Of a DNA stretch of 6,043 nucleotides, positions 4,847 through 6,043 are shown piece by piece; position 1 is the first letter of the stretch; each line of letters opens with the position of its first letter. Made by a program: the position numbers and the translations under genes. Origin of the DNA: JBCCGI01 sp039029355 (GTDB taxonomy: Bacteria; Planctomycetota; UBA1135; GCA-002686595); the NCBI GenBank assembly GCA_039029355.1, contig JBCCGI010000175.1:1-6043 (forward strand), read 5' to 3'. The notes below the pieces were generated by a model. The model did no database searches. It was not told where the DNA came from and was given only the letters and a program-made list of their open reading frames with translations.

Positions 4847-6043
4847 ATGAGAACGAGATCTCACCTCGCTCCCTTCGTCGCCGTGCTTTTGGCATCGGCG
4901 GCTTCGTCCCAGCTGCCGACGCTCGGCCAACTCACCCCGGGCGCCCGCGGCACCGGATCCCACTGCTCGGAGACCCTCGACTTTGAAGGCCTCGCGGCCG
5001 GCAAGATCGTCGGGCCCGTGTTCGCCGCGAGCGGCATCGGCCCGGTGCTCGTCACCGGATCGAGCTCGTCGCTCCCGGGGCTGAACGCCGCGGTGATCTT
5101 CGACTCGGCCAACCCGACCGGCGAAGATCCCGACCTCGGCACCCCCAACCAGACCTTCGGCGGCCCCGGCGTGGGCGCGGCGGGTCAGGCCGGGATGCCC
5201 TTCGAGAACGCCAACCCGCTGGGCAACGTCCTGATCCTCGCCGAGGATCTGGTCGACTCGGACGGGGACGGGCTCGTGGACGATCCCGACGACGCCGACC
5301 TGCCCGGCAGCACGATCGAGTTTGACTTCTCCGCCATCAGCGGCGGCGTCGTGGTGCAGAGCCTGACGGTGCTCGACGTCGAGAAGGACCGCAGCCAGCC
5401 GACGATCGCGTTCTTCGATCAGGGCGGCGCGCCGCTCGGCACCTTCATCCTCCCGCAGCCCGGGGACAACGGCGTCGTCGTCGTCTCGCTGGGCGACCTG
5501 GCGGGCGTCTCGCGCGCGGTGTTCACGCTGAACGGCTCGGGCGCGATCGACGACTTCTGCTTTGGCCTCGACTGCAACGGCAACGGCATCGCGGACGACC
5601 TCGACATCGCCGCGGGCACGTCGAAGGACTGCAACCAGAACGGCATCCCGGACGAGTGCGAGCCCGACTGCGACGGCGACGGCATTCCGGATGACTGCGA
5701 GGAAGACTGCAACCAGAACGGCATCCCCGACGACTGCGAGGTCTTCGAGGACTGCAACGGCAACGAGATCCCCGACGAGTGCGACATCGCCTCGGGCACG
5801 TCGACCGACCTGAACGGCAACGGCATTCCGGACGAGTGCGAAGAGGACTGCAACGGCAACGGCATCCCCGACGACGTTGACATCGCCTCCGGCACCTCGA
5901 AGGACTGCAACTCGAACGGCATCCCGGACGAGTGCGAGCCCGACTGCGACGGCGACGGCATCCCCGACGACTGCGAAGAGGACTGCAACGCCAACGGCAT
6001 CCCCGACGACTGCGAGGTCTTCGAGGACTGCAACGGCAACGAC
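4847..6043 (+). CDS. Secreted calcium-loop repeat protein with beta-rich N-terminal domain, cut by window edge
   Basis: 399 codons are visible and the frame is open at the right edge. The ATG at 4847 is the only reasonable start: an in-frame TAG lies at 4796-4798, no start codon lies between, and the next Met is residue 117. There is no Shine-Dalgarno sequence; the leader is a C-rich run. A signal peptide covers about residues 1-21 (MRTRSHLAPF, then a hydrophobic core ending ASAAS). Residues about 43-239 form a compact domain with LDFEGL, FDSANPTGEDPDLGTP (85-100), GNVLILAED (126-134), a calcium-type loop DSDGDGLVDDPDD (137-149) and GSGAIDDFCF. I recognise this motif series from secreted bacterial proteins but have no name for it. 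From D242 on come ten complete loops and one partial loop of the type D-C-[ND]-x-[ND]-G-I-P-D-[DE]-C, resembling thrombospondin type 3 or EF-hand calcium loops. The role is probably structural or surface-associated; no catalytic site is seen. Confidence 0.88.
   Translation, partial: MRTRSHLAPFVAVLLASAASSQLPTLGQLTPGARGTGSHCSETLDFEGLAAGKIVGPVFAASGIGPVLVTGSSSSLPGLNAAVIFDSANPTGEDPDLGTPNQTFGGPGVGAAGQAGMPFENANPLGNVLILAEDLVDSDGDGLVDDPDDADLPGSTIEFDFSAISGGVVVQSLTVLDVEKDRSQPTIAFFDQGGAPLGTFILPQPGDNGVVVVSLGDLAGVSRAVFTLNGSGAIDDFCFGLDCNGNGIADDLDIAAGTSKDCNQNGIPDECEPDCDGDGIPDDCEEDCNQNGIPDDCEVFEDCNGNEIPDECDIASGTSTDLNGNGIPDECEEDCNGNGIPDDVDIASGTSKDCNSNGIPDECEPDCDGDGIPDDCEEDCNANGIPDDCEVFEDCNGND
5570..6043 (+). 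repeat. Higher-order tandem repeat inside the calcium-loop gene (276-nt period)
   Basis: Loops begin at residues 242, 261, 274, 287, 302, 321, 334, 353, 366, 379 and 394, so the unit lengths run 19-13-13-15-19-13 and then 19-13-13-15. The pattern therefore repeats every 92 residues: copy 1 is 5570-5845 and copy 2 is 5846 to the window end (66 codons visible). Over those 66 codons I count 18 base differences in 198 positions and six amino-acid changes. The linkers mark the unit type: DIA[AS]GTS in the 19-residue units, E plus P or E in the 13s, EVFE in the 15s. The other six changed codons are synonymous, as expected of a duplication kept under protein-level selection. Confidence 0.9.

Noticed and set aside
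5419..6039. Minus-strand repetitive ORF (Ser/Gly/Met/Pro repeats) opposite the calcium-loop array
   Set aside because: Its repeats simply mirror the codon repeats of the plus-strand gene, whose frame has a signal peptide and calcium-ligand spacing.
5570..6043. Regularly spaced repeats that could suggest a CRISPR array
   Set aside because: The repeats keep the reading frame, there are no unique spacers of constant length, and the translation gives a known type of calcium loop.

Overview
The window is strongly G+C-rich DNA that looks like a chromosome segment of a Gram-negative, probably planctomycetal bacterium. The main clue is the right-hand gene. Its Asp/Asn/Cys loops of the type DCNGNGIPDEC, joined by DIASGTS linkers, are a hallmark of secreted proteins of Planctomycetota. 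The serine protease to its left ends in a module I also associate with secreted planctomycete proteins. The taxonomic call is inference from protein style; there is no rRNA or other marker here.

Layout. (1) 1-629, minus strand: the N-terminal 209 residues of a HlyD-type membrane fusion protein, cut by the left edge. (2) 630-741: a short divergent intergenic region with weak promoter candidates facing both ways. (3) 742-1581, plus: a YpfJ-type neutral zinc metallopeptidase with one membrane anchor and an HEVGH motif. (4) 1709-2128, plus: a small helical lipoprotein of unknown function with a clear lipobox, followed by a strong intrinsic terminator at 2174-2214. (5) 2358-4559, plus: a large secreted trypsin-fold serine protease with a full His/Asp/Ser triad, a PKD domain, a jelly-roll-like region and a planctomycete-type C-terminal module. 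A terminator overlaps its stop codon. (6) 4560-4846: an intergenic region unusually rich in inverted repeats, including a 76-nt stretch that can be drawn as three hairpins closed by an outer stem. (7) 4847-6043, plus: a secreted protein cut by the right edge, with a beta-rich N-terminal domain followed by at least ten calcium-loop repeats arranged in a 92-residue (276-nt) higher-order unit.

The genes do not look like one pathway. Terminators separate the lipoprotein, the protease and the repeat protein, so these are probably separate transcription units. The common theme is the cell envelope and outside: an export adaptor, a membrane-tethered peptidase, a lipoprotein, a secreted protease and a secreted calcium-binding repeat protein. 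I see no mobile element, CRISPR array, tRNA or rRNA, and no convincing new multi-gene system. The points most worth a second look are the higher-order repeat and cysteine pattern in the last gene, the possible structured element upstream of it, and the unassigned lipoprotein.
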